Shown here: positions 41,669 to 49,534 of the stretch, piece by piece
Layout: each line of letters begins with the position of its first letter
Numbering within the stretch: the stretch's first letter is position 1
DNA from: JANLTX01 sp049840835
GTDB taxonomy: Bacteria > Armatimonadota > Armatimonadia > Armatimonadales > Armatimonadaceae
Direction of reading: 5' to 3'
Length of the DNA stretch: 64,000 nucleotides
Assembly: GCA_049840835.1 (NCBI GenBank)
Contig: JASGJG010000032.1
Location: forward strand, 1 to 64,000
The notes under the pieces: generated by a model
The model's database searches: none
What the model was told of the DNA's origin: nothing
What the model saw: only the letters and a program-made list of their open reading frames with translations
Translations under genes and position numbers: made by a program

Positions 41669-42445
41669 TTACTCCCCGTTTCCCTCTCCGTTTTTAGGTG
41701 GTCTTGGTGTGTGGAACTCTCCCACGTTCGACTCACATCGCGCATCCAGGTAATCCAGAATTTCCTGGGATGCGACAGTTTCTCCGACATTGACATAAGC
41801 AGCTATTTTCTCCTGAACTAGCGCTACGGGTACATCCTCGTCGAAGACCGTCTCCCCAATGTTGACATACAAGCTATCTGGCTTGAGGTAACTCAGATAC
41901 CCTGGTGTGACTCGTTTCTCTCCCATGTTTCGTATGATGCTCCCACCTGTTTTGGGAAGGGCTACCGAGACTCCGGTATGCTCCATACGCCCGGTCAGCG
42001 CTCCTATGACACTCTTGGGCGCCATAAGAATTCCGGTAAGCCGGAGTCGAGCGAGCTTCTGGTTCACCTGCTCTACAGTAACGTCTTCCCCAATGGAGAG
42101 AATGCCGACGATGATGAGCTTCTGGCCATCGGCCATGCCATCAAATGCGGCGCCATCCAGCTCGACGGACGGACCAACGAGCATCTTCTCATCCATGTCT
42201 ACTTCCAGAACCGAGCCCACGTTTTCCATGGAGACTCCGCTCAGATGAGTACGAGACTCAGGACTGACTAGCACAGTTCCGGTATTTTTCACTTTCTGTA
42301 GAGTACTTATCGCCTCCGGAGTTGCGCCTCTTAAATCCAGGGTGCCAACATTTTCGACAACTGGCCCTGGTACACCGATCACATGACCGCTGTTCGTGGC
42401 GCCCGCCGGGGCTTCCGTTGTCTCACTTACTTGTTCTTCCATCAT
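41669..42445 (-). CDS. Repeat protein of an ECF sigma operon, possibly bactofilin-like
   Basis: About 258 residues from ATG 42445, with AAGGATAGGA directly upstream. Two alternating motifs recur. One is a helix plus strand: 'PEAISTLQKVKNTGTVLVSP', 'VEQVNQKLARLRLTGILMAP', 'VALVQEKIAAYVNVGETV'. The other is an N-x-G strand: 'VENVGTLDLRG', 'MENVGSVLEVD', 'RMEHTGVSVALP'. The strands resemble polymer-forming beta-solenoid or bactofilin repeats. There is no signal peptide or membrane segment. I do not recognise the family with certainty. Confidence 0.7.
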   Translation of the reverse strand: MMEEQVSETTEAPAGATNSGHVIGVPGPVVENVGTLDLRGATPEAISTLQKVKNTGTVLVSPESRTHLSGVSMENVGSVLEVDMDEKMLVGPSVELDGAAFDGMADGQKLIIVGILSIGEDVTVEQVNQKLARLRLTGILMAPKSVIGALTGRMEHTGVSVALPKTGGSIIRNMGEKRVTPGYLSYLKPDSLYVNIGETVFDEDVPVALVQEKIAAYVNVGETVASQEILDYLDARCESNVGEFHTPRPPKNGEGNGE

Positions 42446-42447
42446 TC

Positions 42448-42675
42448 CTATCCTTTCGATAACAGAGTTTGCGCCGCTCGTCTGGCAGCGCGAGAGCACT
42501 TCAGGGTGGCATCTAGCTGCTCCTGAGAGTCTTTAATGGCCCGAAAAACAACCCGCCAGAGCCGGGCGTCGTCTTCTGCTTTGCGCCGTGCAAAATCGGC
42601 GGTCAGGTGCGCTCGGTCGCTCTCACTCAGCGTGAGAGCGCGGCTCAAAGCGTTGGTCAGTTCATCGTCGGTCAT
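42448..42675 (-). CDS. Small soluble helical protein, anti-sigma candidate
   Basis: 75 residues from ATG 42675, just after the sigma stop. It is fully helical, charged and without a membrane segment ('ALSRALTLSESDRAHLTADF', 'AIKDSQEQLDATLKCSRAAR'). Its place directly downstream of an ECF sigma gene, 2 bp from the next gene, suggests a regulatory partner. It lacks the ZAS HxxxCxxC motif of zinc anti-sigma factors. Identity unproven. Confidence 0.6.
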   Translation of the reverse strand: MTDDELTNALSRALTLSESDRAHLTADFARRKAEDDARLWRVVFRAIKDSQEQLDATLKCSRAARRAAQTLLSKG

Positions 42676-42677
42676 GG

Positions 42678-43148
42678 TTATTTCCACCCCTCCAGAGCAC
42701 GCTCCAGCTTCTGTCGGGCCTCCCCCAGTCGCCGCCGCACAGTGCCGGGCGGTAGGTCTAGAAGCTGGCCGATCTCGCTGGAGTCACAGCCCTCGAAGTA
42801 GCGCAGCACGATTAGCTCGCGCTCTTGCTCGCTTAGCGCCTGAAGCGCCCGAAGTACATCTAATTTGAGTGCGGTATCCGGCAGCGGAGCGCAGAGCGCC
42901 TGCGGCAGCTCTCCCTCATCGGGAGTACGTCGCCAGGCTTCTATAGCGCGGTGCCGCAGAGAGACTAGTAGCCAGGCACGCTGCGCCATGTCATCGCGCT
43001 CTCGCAGGGAATCAAAGGCACGCCACGCCCGGAGCATGGTCTCCTGCACCAGATCATCTGCCCGGTCCGCCGCGCCGACTCGTGCCAGCGCCATAGCCCG
43101 TATCAGGGATAGATGTCGCTGGTAGAATCTGTCAAACGCGTCGTCCAT
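42678..43148 (-). CDS. ECF RNA polymerase sigma factor
   Basis: 156 residues. Region 2 is 'DRADDLVQETMLRAWRAFDS' followed by 'AWLLVSLRHRAIEAWRR', and region 4 is 'ALSEQERELIVLRYFEGCDS' plus 'EIGQLLDLPPGTVRRRLGEA'. The size is standard for ECF factors without extensions. It heads a four-gene leftward operon with the small helical protein, the repeat protein and a membrane protein. Confidence 0.95.
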   Translation of the reverse strand: MDDAFDRFYQRHLSLIRAMALARVGAADRADDLVQETMLRAWRAFDSLRERDDMAQRAWLLVSLRHRAIEAWRRTPDEGELPQALCAPLPDTALKLDVLRALQALSEQERELIVLRYFEGCDSSEIGQLLDLPPGTVRRRLGEARQKLERALEGWK

Positions 43149-43207
43149 TGCACTCTCACCCTATAACACGAGAGGAAGCAGGGAAAGTGTTCGGAAAAGT
43201 TATCAAT

Positions 43208-43253
43208 ATGCCCCCTATCCCCCAATAATGGGGGCACTAGAAAATAGGGGCAT
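43208..43253. terminator. Nested hairpins downstream of the methyltransferase gene
   Basis: An outer ATGCCCC / GGGGCAT pairing (43208-43214 and 43247-43253) encloses CCCCC-AATAAT-GGGGG (43219-43234). It lies 18 bp after the methyltransferase stop on the minus strand and upstream of the sigma gene. Confidence 0.6.
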
Positions 43254-43270
43254 AAGCGTAACGAGTGCCG

Positions 43271-44119
43271 CTACAGCTTCTCAGCAGTCACGCCGAAGGC
43301 AGTGGGGGCCGGGGCTACTTTTGTAAAGCCCGCTTCTTTCAGGCGCTTGATAACCCCGGTAGTAGTAGAGGCGCCCGTGCGGCTATCCGGGTCGCCGATG
43401 TAGTGGAATAGCTTTCCGCGACGGCGCAGAATTCGATAGAGCCGACGATAGAACTCGCCGGAGTAGAGCTGACCTCCCAGACTCAGGGTTGGCGGGTCGT
43501 GGAGGATTGCGGAGAATGACTCATCGGGATAGTCCTGCACAACATCGTAGCTATCTCCTACACGGGTTTCCAGATTGGGGAGTGTGAACAGCCCCTCAGA
43601 CCAGGGATTGCCCCGGCAGATCTCGTGGGCGGCAGGGTCCCACTCCACCGTCGTCACGTTCGCTCCGGCGCGTGCCAGCCCCAGCGCGGTGTAACCGAGC
43701 CCGGTAGCGGTATCTAATGCACGACCTGCTACTCGGCCCAGTGCCTTAAGCTTCTCCTGGGTATCTTTTTCGGGGTCGGTACCTTTAATCCGATGCATCG
43801 GAATTCCGGATACCAGCATGGTGGGTGGACCGGCTTCCGTGGCGCGAAGACTGTAGTAGCGCTTTGTGGCCTCGGAGAACGCTCGTATCGGGGTCGCTGA
43901 GCCATCAGGGGCAATAGTAAAGCACCCATGTTCGCTCTCGGCGATTTCTATAAGCGTTTCCCAGGGTACAGCGGGGGTGTCGGGAAATATTGCCCCGGTA
44001 TCGGTCAGGGTAGCGATACAGAGGGATCGGTTCAGGTCTGGAGAGACTTCTATTTCCGAAAGTCCATCGCGACGGGCCGCGAGCAAGGGAACGGCGGCGT
44101 AACAGGAGAGAGTGAGCAT
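43271..44119 (-). CDS. Class I SAM methyltransferase of a mainly archaeal family (COG2521-like)
   Basis: 282 residues. The SAM-binding loop is 'ALDTATGLGYTALGLARAGA', then 'VTTVEWDPAAHEICRGNPWS'. The catalytic-type motif DPPT occurs in 'FSAILHDPPTLSLGGQLYS', followed by 'GEFYRRLYRILRRRGKLFHY' and 'TGVIKRLKEAGF'. From memory, the same sequence of motifs defines a predicted archaeal methyltransferase family. DPPx motifs are typical of enzymes acting on RNA or DNA amino groups. An N-terminal domain of about 100 residues precedes it. Substrate unknown. Confidence 0.85.
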   Translation of the reverse strand: MLTLSCYAAVPLLAARRDGLSEIEVSPDLNRSLCIATLTDTGAIFPDTPAVPWETLIEIAESEHGCFTIAPDGSATPIRAFSEATKRYYSLRATEAGPPTMLVSGIPMHRIKGTDPEKDTQEKLKALGRVAGRALDTATGLGYTALGLARAGANVTTVEWDPAAHEICRGNPWSEGLFTLPNLETRVGDSYDVVQDYPDESFSAILHDPPTLSLGGQLYSGEFYRRLYRILRRRGKLFHYIGDPDSRTGASTTTGVIKRLKEAGFTKVAPAPTAFGVTAEKL

Positions 44120-44159
44120 TACGGTAAAAAGTTATCTAGTTTCCCGGCGTGACCGCCGA

Positions 44160-44807
44160 CTATCGAGGTGGTGTCGTGGTCGCCCCCAACACCCCCACCG
44201 GCGGGGGCGACCCGGCACTATGCGGACCGGGCGATGGTTTCCTGGCACCGGGTTGCTTGGCCAGTAGCGCATCACGCTCCGCCAGAATCAACTTCTTCTC
44301 TGTCTCCAGCGCCTCACGCTGTTGCCGCTCCTGGTTGCGCTCTTGCTCCAGTGTCGCAATTCGTGTATTCAGTGTACCGACTTCGGAGCTGGCGGAGCCG
44401 ACCTGCTCACGAGCACGGCTCAGCTCCTGCATGGTGCTACTCTGCGTGTTCTGCAGGGAGAGAATAGCTTGCTGCTGTTCGGCGATTCGCCCCTCTTGGC
44501 GAGCACGCTCTCCGAAAAGCGCAATCGCTCCGGCCAGAATACCCAGCGCCCCGATTCCCAGGAGAATAGTTGTCACCCGCCAGCGCCACAGCACTCGGGT
44601 TTGAGCCTGCTGTTCTTTTCGAACGGTGTCTAGCTCTTTGCGGGCTTCTGTGAGAGTGTCCTCGACTTCCAGGAACTTCTGCCGGAGAGTCTGGTTCTCC
44701 GCCGCGAAGCGAGCGACATCCTCCTGAAGCACATGATTGGAAACCAGATCCACTTCGAGCTGGCCGAGCTGCTGACGGATAGAGACAGGGGCGGGTTCGT
44801 TTTCCAT
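44160..44807 (-). CDS. Membrane protein with coiled coils on both sides of one helix
   Basis: About 215 residues from ATG 44807. Residues 20-75 form a coiled coil ('LEVEDTLTEARKELDTVRKE'), followed by one membrane helix ('ILLGIGALGILAGAIALFG') and a longer coiled coil ('SSEVGTLNTRIATLEQERNQ', 'REALETEKKLILAERDALL'). The Pro/Gly-rich tail has no fold. It is coupled to the preceding coiled-coil gene. No family recognised; a structural or scaffold role is likely. Confidence 0.65.
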   Translation of the reverse strand: MENEPAPVSIRQQLGQLEVDLVSNHVLQEDVARFAAENQTLRQKFLEVEDTLTEARKELDTVRKEQQAQTRVLWRWRVTTILLGIGALGILAGAIALFGERARQEGRIAEQQQAILSLQNTQSSTMQELSRAREQVGSASSEVGTLNTRIATLEQERNQERQQREALETEKKLILAERDALLAKQPGARKPSPGPHSAGSPPPVGVLGATTTPPR

Positions 44808-44815
44808 GGCCCCGC

Positions 44816-45307
44816 TCAACGGCGGCTGTGCTTGCGCCGAGGTGCCTGATTCTCACTCTCGGGCGGCACTCTATCCTGAGCGCCTGCCTCTAGCGGCGTA
44901 GGAGCGACCATAACGGGCATGGTGGGCTGAGCAGCGGCGCGGGCGCGCCATTCATCCCGTTCTTTGGAAGCAAGTGCTGCGGCCTTCTCTGCCGCAGAAA
45001 GCTGAGTGAGAAGAGAGGTTATCTTGGATTCCCGCTCACGAATACGTGTGTTCAGCCCAGCCATCTCACGGTTCTGATCGTAGAGCCGACGTTGCAATGC
45101 TTCCTGATCAGACTGCTGCGTTTTGAGCTTTTCTTGAAGCTGGCTAATAGACGCCAGGTTTTTCTGGCGCTCACGCGCCAACCAACCAATTCCCCCGGCA
45201 AAGACAAAGGCGGCCAGTGTTGCAGCCACCGCCATGGCCTTCCAACTATCACCTTTCGCGCGCGCCGGGCGCTCGGCTCTCTCCTGAACCAGCTCGCTCG
45301 TAGACAT
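44816..45307 (-). CDS. Coiled-coil single-pass membrane protein
   Basis: 163 residues. One helix near residues 24-44 ('AMAVAATLAAFVFAGGIGWL') is followed by a long coiled coil ('SISQLQEKLKTQQSDQEALQ', 'LNTRIRERESKITSLLTQLS') and a basic tail 'APRRKHSRR'. It shares the architecture of the next gene, with related wording ('LNTRI...E'), so the pair may have arisen by duplication. It diverges from the GAF gene promoter. Confidence 0.65.
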   Translation of the reverse strand: MSTSELVQERAERPARAKGDSWKAMAVAATLAAFVFAGGIGWLARERQKNLASISQLQEKLKTQQSDQEALQRRLYDQNREMAGLNTRIRERESKITSLLTQLSAAEKAAALASKERDEWRARAAAQPTMPVMVAPTPLEAGAQDRVPPESENQAPRRKHSRR

Positions 45308-45337
45308 GCCAGGCTTATTTTATCAGAAAGACACCGC

Positions 45338-45366
45338 TTGACAGAAAATCCGCGCCCGAATACAAT
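45338..45366 (+). promoter_or_regulatory. Strong sigma-70-type promoter of the GAF operon
   Basis: TTGACA (45338-45343), exactly 17 bp, then TACAAT (45361-45366). The start codon ATG 45391 lies 25 nt beyond the -10 box. It is one of the two most consensus-like promoters in the window. Confidence 0.8.
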
Positions 45367-45390
45367 TTATTTAGCAGTTATCGACGGGAA

Positions 45391-47235
45391 ATGAACGAAT
45401 CTACCTTCGCCGCCGTCTACCATGAGGTCTTCCTCGCTCTGGCACACGAGTCCAGCGATGAAGCCTTTTTCGCACTGCTGGCCAAAAAAGCCCGCCTGCT
45501 CTCTGGAGCGGAGAGCAGCGCAATTACTCTGCTCCGGCAACAGGGCGAGATGCTGGAGTTCGCGGGAGCCGCCGGAGAGAACGCCGCCGAGCTACGTGGC
45601 ACCCGAGTGCGCGCTCGTGACTCACTGGCGGGCGATGTCGCCCTTGCGGGTGAGCTACATCTGAGCACCGAGCCCCCTGCCGCAATCTTGCCCATCTTTC
45701 ATGAGAATAAGAGCGTCGGCTCTCTCTTTGTCTTCGGTGGGCCGAGTGCGTTTTCCGGCGACGCTCTCCTTGCGCTGCATACACTCGTAGCTGCCGCCAG
45801 TGCCCGAGTCAGCGCAATGCGACTGCGCCGGGCTAGTAACGAGGGTCTGCGTATCGCCGCCGCTATCGAAGCGACATCGAATGCAACCAGCCTCGATACA
45901 CTGGCGGAGCTTGCCTGCGAGCACTTGGATGCGGATGCAGTGGCTATCTACCTGGCCGATGAAGACGATGAGATGCACCTGGCGGCGGATGCCGGGTTGC
46001 CAGAGTCGCTACGTGGTGGAGCGCGCGAGGCAATCGACAGCGAAGGCAGTGGCTTACGCCTGGCGGAGGTTGCCCCCCTGCGGATTGGGGAACGTATCAT
46101 CGGTACACTCTCCGCCTACACCTACAACCCACAAACCGATGAGACACGCTCCGCCGTTACCACGGCACTGGCCCGGCATGCGGCCAACCTGGTGGAGCGG
46201 GAGCGATTACGTGAGGAAGCCGCGCGCCGTGCCGATGAAGCCACTACGCTCTATGAGCTTTCTCAAGCGGTCAGCGCCACACTGAAACTATCGGAAGTGC
46301 TCACCCGAGCCGTAGATGCCGCGTGTACTCGCCTGGAAATCGAAAAGTGTGCCCTGTTTCTAAAAGACCCTGGCTCAGAGAAGATGCGCCTGGCGGCCAG
46401 CCGAGGGCTGAGCGCGGATGCGGAGAGCCGTCTGCGCCCCATGGTTGGAGAAGGGCTCCCCGGTTGGGTAGTCCGCTTTCAGACGCCTACAGTCTCGGAT
46501 GATCTGGAGTCCGACCTGCGCAACGCCGGGTTCCCACTGGACAGCGAAGGTGTCTCCCTGGTAGCCGCCCCACTTCAGATCGGCACCGAAACCATAGGTG
46601 TTCTCTGTGGCCTTAGCTCCCGCCCGCGCCGCTTCACCGTAGCCGAGTTGGAGCTTGCCTACACTATTGCCAATCATAGCGCTATCGCCATTGAGAATGC
46701 ACGGGTCTACGCCGAAACCCGCCGCCAGAGTGTGGCACTCCGCCGCTATCTCCAGGGAGTAGCCCACGCGCTCTCATCCCCAAAAACAACTCAAAACGTG
46801 CCCGATGTCATAGCCTCTCTCACCCGTGAGGCGCTGGGGGCGGACCGTGCAGCGCTGTATCTCGCGGAAACGGCGCCAGATGGCTATGTAACCGTTCGCC
46901 AGCTTGCCGCAACCGGTCATCGGGCAAGTGAGAGTTGGCTCTGCCCGGAGCAAGGAGACTGCCCGGCTGCCTGGGTAGCCCGCAAGAGCCGCGCGCTCTC
47001 TGCCCCGAATGTAGAGCGCGATGGTCGCTTTGGCAATGGGAATAAGTGGGAGCGCCCCAGAGCAGGAGCGTATGCCGCAGTCCCTCTCCGCACCGATGGC
47101 AATACGCTGGGTGTATTGGAAGTTGTGCGCCGCGCTCCCCTGCCTACCGGAGCCAACGACCTGCGCCAGCTAAGCGCCCTGGCCCGCCACGCGGCGCTCG
47201 CCCTGGAAGGGGTGTTGCGCCGGAGGAAACGCTGA
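45391..47235 (+). CDS. Multi-GAF-domain signalling protein
   Basis: 614 residues made of about four GAF-like modules in tandem: about 20-145 ('LSGAESSAITLLRQQGEMLE'), 165-270 ('ACEHLDADAVAIYLADEDDE'), 290-445 ('CTRLEIEKCALFLKDPGSEK', 'YTIANHSAIAIENARVYAET') and 450-605 ('ALGADRAALYLAETAPDGYV', 'QLSALARHAALALEG'). There is no kinase, cyclase or phosphodiesterase output domain. Its output is probably the HATPase protein encoded 2 nt downstream. It likely senses small molecules or redox state in the cytoplasm. Confidence 0.9.
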   Translation: MNESTFAAVYHEVFLALAHESSDEAFFALLAKKARLLSGAESSAITLLRQQGEMLEFAGAAGENAAELRGTRVRARDSLAGDVALAGELHLSTEPPAAILPIFHENKSVGSLFVFGGPSAFSGDALLALHTLVAAASARVSAMRLRRASNEGLRIAAAIEATSNATSLDTLAELACEHLDADAVAIYLADEDDEMHLAADAGLPESLRGGAREAIDSEGSGLRLAEVAPLRIGERIIGTLSAYTYNPQTDETRSAVTTALARHAANLVERERLREEAARRADEATTLYELSQAVSATLKLSEVLTRAVDAACTRLEIEKCALFLKDPGSEKMRLAASRGLSADAESRLRPMVGEGLPGWVVRFQTPTVSDDLESDLRNAGFPLDSEGVSLVAAPLQIGTETIGVLCGLSSRPRRFTVAELELAYTIANHSAIAIENARVYAETRRQSVALRRYLQGVAHALSSPKTTQNVPDVIASLTREALGADRAALYLAETAPDGYVTVRQLAATGHRASESWLCPEQGDCPAAWVARKSRALSAPNVERDGRFGNGNKWERPRAGAYAAVPLRTDGNTLGVLEVVRRAPLPTGANDLRQLSALARHAALALEGVLRRRKR

Positions 47236-47237
47236 GC

Positions 47238-47648
47238 ATGTCCGTGGAGCTGGCACGGCTCTCTCTGGAACGGCGTCCGGAGCTAGCCCCTCTGGCACGG
47301 GATACCGCAGCGGCAGTAGCCCGGTTCCTGATGCTCTCCCCGGAAGACGCCGCAGATTTAGAACTGGCTGTGGGTGAAGCCGTGGCAAACGCACTCTGCT
47401 ATGGAGACCGTAACCCGGTAGAGGTTTCGTTCACGCAAGACAATGAGACCTTGATTATCGACATCGTAGGCAATACGCGCGGCTTCCTGACCCGTGAAAA
47501 CCCTGCCATGCCCACCACGGGAGCCGAAAGTGGGCGCGGAATGCCGATTCTTTCCAAGCTGATGGACTCCGTGCGACTCGCTACGGTAGAAGACGGCGTA
47601 GCCCTCCGCCTGGAAAAACGGCTGTCTGCCCGCGAGACTCCCTCATAG
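47238..47648 (+). CDS. RsbW/SpoIIAB-type anti-sigma regulatory HATPase
   Basis: 136 residues from ATG 47238; the longer frame from 47046 shadows the GAF gene. GHKL ATPase motifs: N box 'DLELAVGEAVANALCYG' and G box 'ESGRGMPILSKLMDSV'. It lacks a histidine phosphotransfer domain, which places it with serine-kinase anti-sigma factors. It is coupled to the multi-GAF gene, so the two may form a partner-switching module; no anti-anti-sigma (STAS) gene is nearby. Confidence 0.88.
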   Translation: MSVELARLSLERRPELAPLARDTAAAVARFLMLSPEDAADLELAVGEAVANALCYGDRNPVEVSFTQDNETLIIDIVGNTRGFLTRENPAMPTTGAESGRGMPILSKLMDSVRLATVEDGVALRLEKRLSARETPS

Positions 47649-47699
47649 CCTGCTGTCGGCCAACGAAGGCACCAATAGGTATTCTCCAGATAGAGACGC

Positions 47700-47705
47700 T
47701 ATAGT
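47700..47705 (+). promoter_or_regulatory. -10 box (TATAGT) for a leaderless AraC-regulator transcript
   Basis: TATAGT ends six bases before GTG 47712, with no Shine-Dalgarno sequence. Confidence 0.5.
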
Positions 47706-47711
47706 AGTACC

Positions 47712-48563
47712 GTGTCGTTTGCGTCACTGAGAGACAGATTACAGAGGTTAGAGCGGTTTGGAGGCACCCGCTGGGGTCCAGATGCGCTCTACCATGCTGG
47801 CACCGAGACCCGCCGTTATGGAGATAACTATAACTGGGATGGTCTGCGGCGTGGCGCACCCAATGGGCAGCTCTTTGCCGTGTTCCAGGTAACACTCTCC
47901 GGGCGCGGAATCTTTGAAGATGAAGATGGCATGGTGGAGCAGCGTGAAGGAGCCGCGTTTCTGGCACTGGTGCCGAGCCCGCATCGCTACTACCTGCCCG
48001 ATAACCCTGGCGCCTCCTGGAGCTTTTTCTGGGCCGTGATTCGGCACCCCTATATCGTGGAGCGGTTAGCTGTGCAGCGCCGTGAGTTCGGCGCTACCTG
48101 CACTCTGACCTCGGAAAGCCTCTTAGTGGCACGTGCCGCCGCGCTCTGCGAAGGGGGCTTCCGGGATCGCTTTGAAGAAGAATCCACGCTGTTCTCGTTT
48201 CTACTGGAGTACGAGCGGCACACGCATCAGGCAGGGCGTGGACAGACGCGCTTAGAAGATGAGGTTCGGGCCTTTGCTACCGAGAATCTGCATCGCCCAG
48301 TGGATGTCAGTGAGTTGGCACGGCGTTTCTCTATGAGCCGTAGCCGATTCTCCCACCGGTTCCGGGCGCTCACAGGCGCAACACCGGCACGCTTTCTCTT
48401 AGAAGTCCGCCTAGAGGCCGCAGCCCGGCACCTGGCCCACTCCGATGACACTCTGAACGTCATAGCACAGCGAACAGGTTTCGCCGATGCGAACCATCTC
48501 TGTAAAGCGTTCCGCCGCCGCTTCCACATGAGCCCCGGCGCGTTCCGGCGGCAGCTTCGATAA
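47712..48563 (+). CDS. AraC-family transcriptional regulator
   Basis: 283 residues. The N-terminal cupin-like sensing domain (about 30-150) contains 'QLFAVFQVTLSGRGIFEDED' and 'VPSPHRYYLPDNPGASWSFF'. The C-terminal double HTH contains 'HRPVDVSELARRFSMSRSRF', 'FRALTGATPARFLLEVRLEA' and 'VIAQRTGFADANHLCKAFRR'. It is probably sugar- or small-molecule-responsive. GTG 47712 lies behind TATAGT. The gene stands alone, before a 42-bp palindrome. Confidence 0.94.
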   Translation: MSFASLRDRLQRLERFGGTRWGPDALYHAGTETRRYGDNYNWDGLRRGAPNGQLFAVFQVTLSGRGIFEDEDGMVEQREGAAFLALVPSPHRYYLPDNPGASWSFFWAVIRHPYIVERLAVQRREFGATCTLTSESLLVARAAALCEGGFRDRFEEESTLFSFLLEYERHTHQAGRGQTRLEDEVRAFATENLHRPVDVSELARRFSMSRSRFSHRFRALTGATPARFLLEVRLEAAARHLAHSDDTLNVIAQRTGFADANHLCKAFRRRFHMSPGAFRRQLR

Positions 48564-48567
48564 ATAG

Positions 48568-48609
48568 GCGGGTTGAAAGCCCATGTCTAGACATGGGCTT
48601 TCAACCCGC
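48568..48609. terminator. 42-bp perfect palindrome, probable bidirectional terminator
   Basis: Every base from 48568 to 48588 pairs with 48589 to 48609; the centre is TCTAGA. It lies 5 bp after the AraC gene stop and 17 bp before the stop of the convergent gene. No T-run follows, so it may block polymerase by structure alone or be a repeat family member. Confidence 0.7.
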
Positions 48610-48625
48610 GCATATGGGTACTTAG

Positions 48626-49387
48626 TTAGTTCCCCTTATTAACGTCGCCCATGCGGACCATGACGCGCCGTCCACCGTCGGTGTTATCTACGGTGACTTC
48701 GGCATCTCTGGGGTTGCCATCGGGACCGGGTAGAGAGACCTTGTAGCTGCCGGGCTGAATCTGGTCGGGGCTGGTTACGTTCAGCTGCTTCATCAGCATG
48801 TCCATGATATTCACGCCACCCAGGGCGCCAAGAGCACCACCACCAGGTCCACCACCGCTGGCAAACATGGGGCGTCGGCCACGGCTGACTACGTAATAAG
48901 GGCGTAGTTTCAGACCGGCAACCATCGGCTGGGCTTCTTCGGTGGGTACTTGCTTGCCCAGAAGCTCTACTTTGCCAGGCTCACTCGTGCCCGCTTTGCC
49001 GAAAAGCCCAGCCTGCGCCATCACATACTGTGCCAGTGCATCACCGTTGTACTTCTTACCCGGAGGAGGCTCGGGTAGGTATGCCTTGGCCCATGCGGTG
49101 CCCTGCGGCAGTGTCTTCACCAGTTTGTCTAGCGCGGCTTCCAGAGTTGCAGGCGTCACTTCCGTATCTTTGAACGTGGTGCGCTCGCCCATCAGACCGC
49201 TATCAATAAGAACCTCAACCCCTGCAGCCTTACCAAGTGCGGTGGTCACTTCTTTGATTGGCTTGCCAATGCTCTGGCGTGTAGATGCGGCGGGCGGATT
49301 CTGAGCGCCAGGTGTGGCTCCCTGTGCGAAGGCTGCCCCACCAACAGCACAGAGACTGAGCGCAATGGCTCCTGTAAGAATTTTCAT
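48626..49387 (-). CDS. Secreted protein with STN/secretin-like domain
   Basis: 253 residues. A signal peptide ('LTGAIALSLCAVGGAAFAQ') is followed by a domain like the secretin and TonB short N-terminal fold ('KEVTTALGKAAGVEVLIDSG', 'EVTPATLEAALDKLVKTLP'). A Gly-rich segment (about 180-195) and a C-terminal part with 'SYKVSLPGPDGNPRDAEVTV' follow. It could belong to a pilus or secretion assembly, but there is no secretin pore domain. It is divergent from the NTPase regulator gene. Confidence 0.75.
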   Translation of the reverse strand: MKILTGAIALSLCAVGGAAFAQGATPGAQNPPAASTRQSIGKPIKEVTTALGKAAGVEVLIDSGLMGERTTFKDTEVTPATLEAALDKLVKTLPQGTAWAKAYLPEPPPGKKYNGDALAQYVMAQAGLFGKAGTSEPGKVELLGKQVPTEEAQPMVAGLKLRPYYVVSRGRRPMFASGGGPGGGALGALGGVNIMDMLMKQLNVTSPDQIQPGSYKVSLPGPDGNPRDAEVTVDNTDGGRRVMVRMGDVNKGN

Positions 49388-49534
49388 GGTAATTACGATA
49401 CCTCCGCGTTAAAGACGAAGCAATAGTTCCGTCCCGCGAAATTATTTGCAGCAATAATTTAAGGTGTTGAAATCCCTAGTAACATAGGGGCGCTGCTTGC
49501 AGGACTTGGGACGCTATCTGTTTAACGGCATCCC

